The notes beneath the pieces are model-generated. The model did not search any database. It was not told the origin of the DNA and saw only the letters and a program-made list of their open reading frames with translations. From an uncultured Oscillospiraceae bacterium (lineage in GTDB: Bacteria; Bacillota; Clostridia; Oscillospirales; Oscillospiraceae): a stretch of DNA of 44,308 nucleotides. The stretch covers positions 1 through 44,308 of the forward strand of contig CAJOHR010000025.1 in assembly GCA_905234425.1 (NCBI GenBank). Reading direction: 5' to 3'. Positions 43,082 through 44,308 of the stretch are shown here, piece after piece. The position numbers and the translations under genes are program-made. Position 1 is the stretch's first letter, and the number at the start of each line of letters is the position of its first letter.

Positions 43082-43115
43082 TAGAAACCTTGGTGAAATA
43101 TGGCTTCCGCTCCGT

Positions 43116-43145
43116 CGCATAAAAGCCCATTTGGGGCAAATACTA
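43116..43145 (+). promoter_or_regulatory. Possible sigma-G promoter of spoVT
   Basis: CGCATA at 43116-43121, a 17-base spacer and AATACTA at 43139-43145 fit the sigma-G consensus (TGMATR, CATWMTA) with one mismatch in each box. In Bacillus subtilis spoVT is a sigma-G gene, which supports the reading. Confidence 0.4.
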
Positions 43146-43180
43146 GCGATGTAATTCAAGAAAACGGAGGAAGTTCATAT

Positions 43181-43720
43181 ATGAAAGCCACTGGTATTGT
43201 GAGAAGAATCGACGACCTGGGTCGTGTGGTGATCCCCAAGGAGATCCGCCGGACCCTTCGGATCCGGGAAGGTGACCCCCTGGAGATTTTTACCGAAAAG
43301 GACGGAGAAGTGATCTTTAAGAAGTATTCCCCCATGGGAGAGCTCAGCGAGTTTGCCGATCAGATCTGCGAGAGCCTGGGCCGGAACACGGGCCGCATTG
43401 CCGCCGTGTCCGATCGGGACAGCATCATCGCCCTGTCCGGAGCGCCCAAGCGGGAGCTGATGGACAAGCAGAACAGCCGGGAGCTGGAGCAGATCATGGA
43501 GCAGCGCCGCCCCTACCGCTACAGCGGCGGCAGCCGGATCCGGGCGGCGGAGAGCGTGGACGGTTATTATCTGGGGGTGGCCGCGCCGATCCTGGCCGAA
43601 GGAGACCTCATGGGCTGCGTCATGGTCCTCCTGGACGACCAGTCCGAGCCCGTGGGAGAGACGGAGCAGAAGGTGTGCCAGACCGTGGCCGGCTTTCTGG
43701 GAAAACAGATGGAATCGTGA
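43181..43720 (+). CDS. spoVT: Stage V sporulation protein T (AbrB-type regulator)
   Basis: 179 residues, the length of Bacillus SpoVT. The N-terminal swapped-hairpin AbrB DNA-binding domain is complete (MKATGIVRRIDDLGRVVIPK, then EIRRTLRIREGDPLEIFTEK). The C-terminal part is a GAF-like domain (ISESLGRNTG type segment, then YYLGVAAPILAEGDLMGCVM). It tunes forespore gene expression late in sporulation. Start ATG 43181 follows CGGAGGAAG. Two hairpin terminators follow. The gene shows that the organism is, or descends from, an endospore former. Confidence 0.95.
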   Translation: MKATGIVRRIDDLGRVVIPKEIRRTLRIREGDPLEIFTEKDGEVIFKKYSPMGELSEFADQICESLGRNTGRIAAVSDRDSIIALSGAPKRELMDKQNSRELEQIMEQRRPYRYSGGSRIRAAESVDGYYLGVAAPILAEGDLMGCVMVLLDDQSEPVGETEQKVCQTVAGFLGKQMES

Positions 43721-43725
43721 CGAGC

Positions 43726-43790
43726 AAACGGCGGCAGACCGAATGGCCTGCCGCCGTTTCGGGTTTGTGCGCCCGGTGGGCGCACGTTTT
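43726..43790 (+). terminator. Tandem terminators after spoVT
   Basis: First hairpin 43726-43737 with 43748-43759 (12-bp perfect stem), second 43767-43774 with 43778-43785 (8-bp perfect stem, 3-base loop) followed by GTTTT. Confidence 0.85.
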
Positions 43791-43860
43791 GCTGCAATGT
43801 ATTGGCAGATATTTCTGGCCGATTCGGTAAATCGTACCTGGCTGTCAGACTATGCACAGC

Positions 43861-44211
43861 AAAACAATCAAAATCGCCGTAGGCTACACCATTCTTCCTG
43901 GCGGTGGTCAGAAAACTCATGATTGTGGCATATTCCTCTGCGCAGGTCTTGCTTCGGAAGCATCCGGATACCTTCTGCTTTACCTTTATCCCACGGATAG
44001 ACCGTTCCGCTTCGTTATTGGTAAACGGTACATCCCAGTTGTAGGCAAAGCGCAGGAACTCCTGCTTGTGGTCCGTCAGCCTGTCAAGGAGCGCCCTGAC
44101 CTTACCCTTTTTGGTACGGCCGCGTTTGCCTGCCGGCTTTTCGGGAATCGGATTCAAATCGATTCCGATCTGCACGATATGATCATAGCGCTCCGAGTAT
44201 TTACAAAGCTT
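43861..44211 (-). pseudogene. IS66-family transposase remnant (C-terminal part)
   Basis: The minus strand encodes the C-terminal end of an IS66 transposase: KYSERYDHIVQIGIDLNPIP, then GRTKKGKVRALLDRLTDHKQ, and the diagnostic NWDVPFTNNEAERSIRGIKV with KQKVSGCFRSK. A TAA lies in frame about 12 codons upstream of this piece, in DNA (44212-44308) unlike IS66, so the 5' two thirds are missing. No terminal inverted repeats are visible. It is a dead insertion sequence at the edge of the window. Confidence 0.8.
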
Positions 44212-44308
44212 AGGAAACGCTGATTAAATCCCGGCGCACGTCTTGACGGCAGATTTTCCCTCTGATTTCGTCTCAAAATCTTGAAATACACAAAGTATTC
44301 CTGCGATT

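Noticed and set aside
43567-43860. Extension of the IS66 frame antisense to spoVT
   Set aside because: Similarity to transposase ends near 43861; beyond it the frame is open only by GC bias over spoVT and its terminators.

Overview
The window looks like a chromosome segment of a GC-rich, spore-forming Clostridia, probably a gut Oscillospirales/Oscillospiraceae-type anaerobe. The evidence is a SpoVT gene, AGGAGG-type ribosome sites throughout, SLH domains, LtrA and a FeoAB pair. The taxon is an inference; no rRNA or tRNA gene was seen.

Layout. 1-1000: the tail of one gene, a GNAT acetyltransferase, and two broken gene pieces meeting at a junction near 775. 1028-6650: a lipoprotein solute-binding protein (SBP1) and an old-yellow-enzyme type FMN/4Fe-4S/FAD oxidoreductase (OYE1), divergent from an AraC regulator across two pairs of TTGCAAAT sites. 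6700-14806: a relic of another SBP, OYE2, a broken MarR gene, an SDR, OYE3, a LysR regulator, a second SDR and a Dabb-domain protein. 15130-22685: malic enzyme, OYE4 behind an HPt protein, and a divergent REC-GGDEF*-EAL-(PAS-like)x3-GGDEF giant. 22927-30386: on the minus strand, SBP2 followed by six NTF2/SnoaL-like genes arranged as two copies of a three-gene module. 30680-37599: SBP3, a flavodoxin with a collagen-like Gly-Gly-Pro tract, HxlR, a radical SAM protein and SBP4. 37748-43720: GH26-like/SLH protein, FeoA, FeoB, LtrA and SpoVT. 43861-44211: an IS66 transposase remnant.

How it may work together (inference). The combination of OYE-type reductases, SDRs and NTF2-like proteins is the toolkit used by the bile-acid 7-dehydroxylation (bai) pathway, but the CoA ligase, CoA transferase and permease of that pathway are absent and the active-site motifs differ. 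Four surface lipoproteins of one family, none with an ABC permease or ATPase here, lie next to these enzymes. I read the region as an accessory island for capturing and reductively processing small organic molecules (enones, steroids, aromatics or similar) whose substrate is unknown. A recurring Gly/Pro/Met-rich insert in otherwise unrelated proteins of the island, and the duplicated NTF2 triad, are the features least explained by known systems.

Three kinds of hairpin-forming intergenic repeat and several gene relics show the island has been reshuffled.
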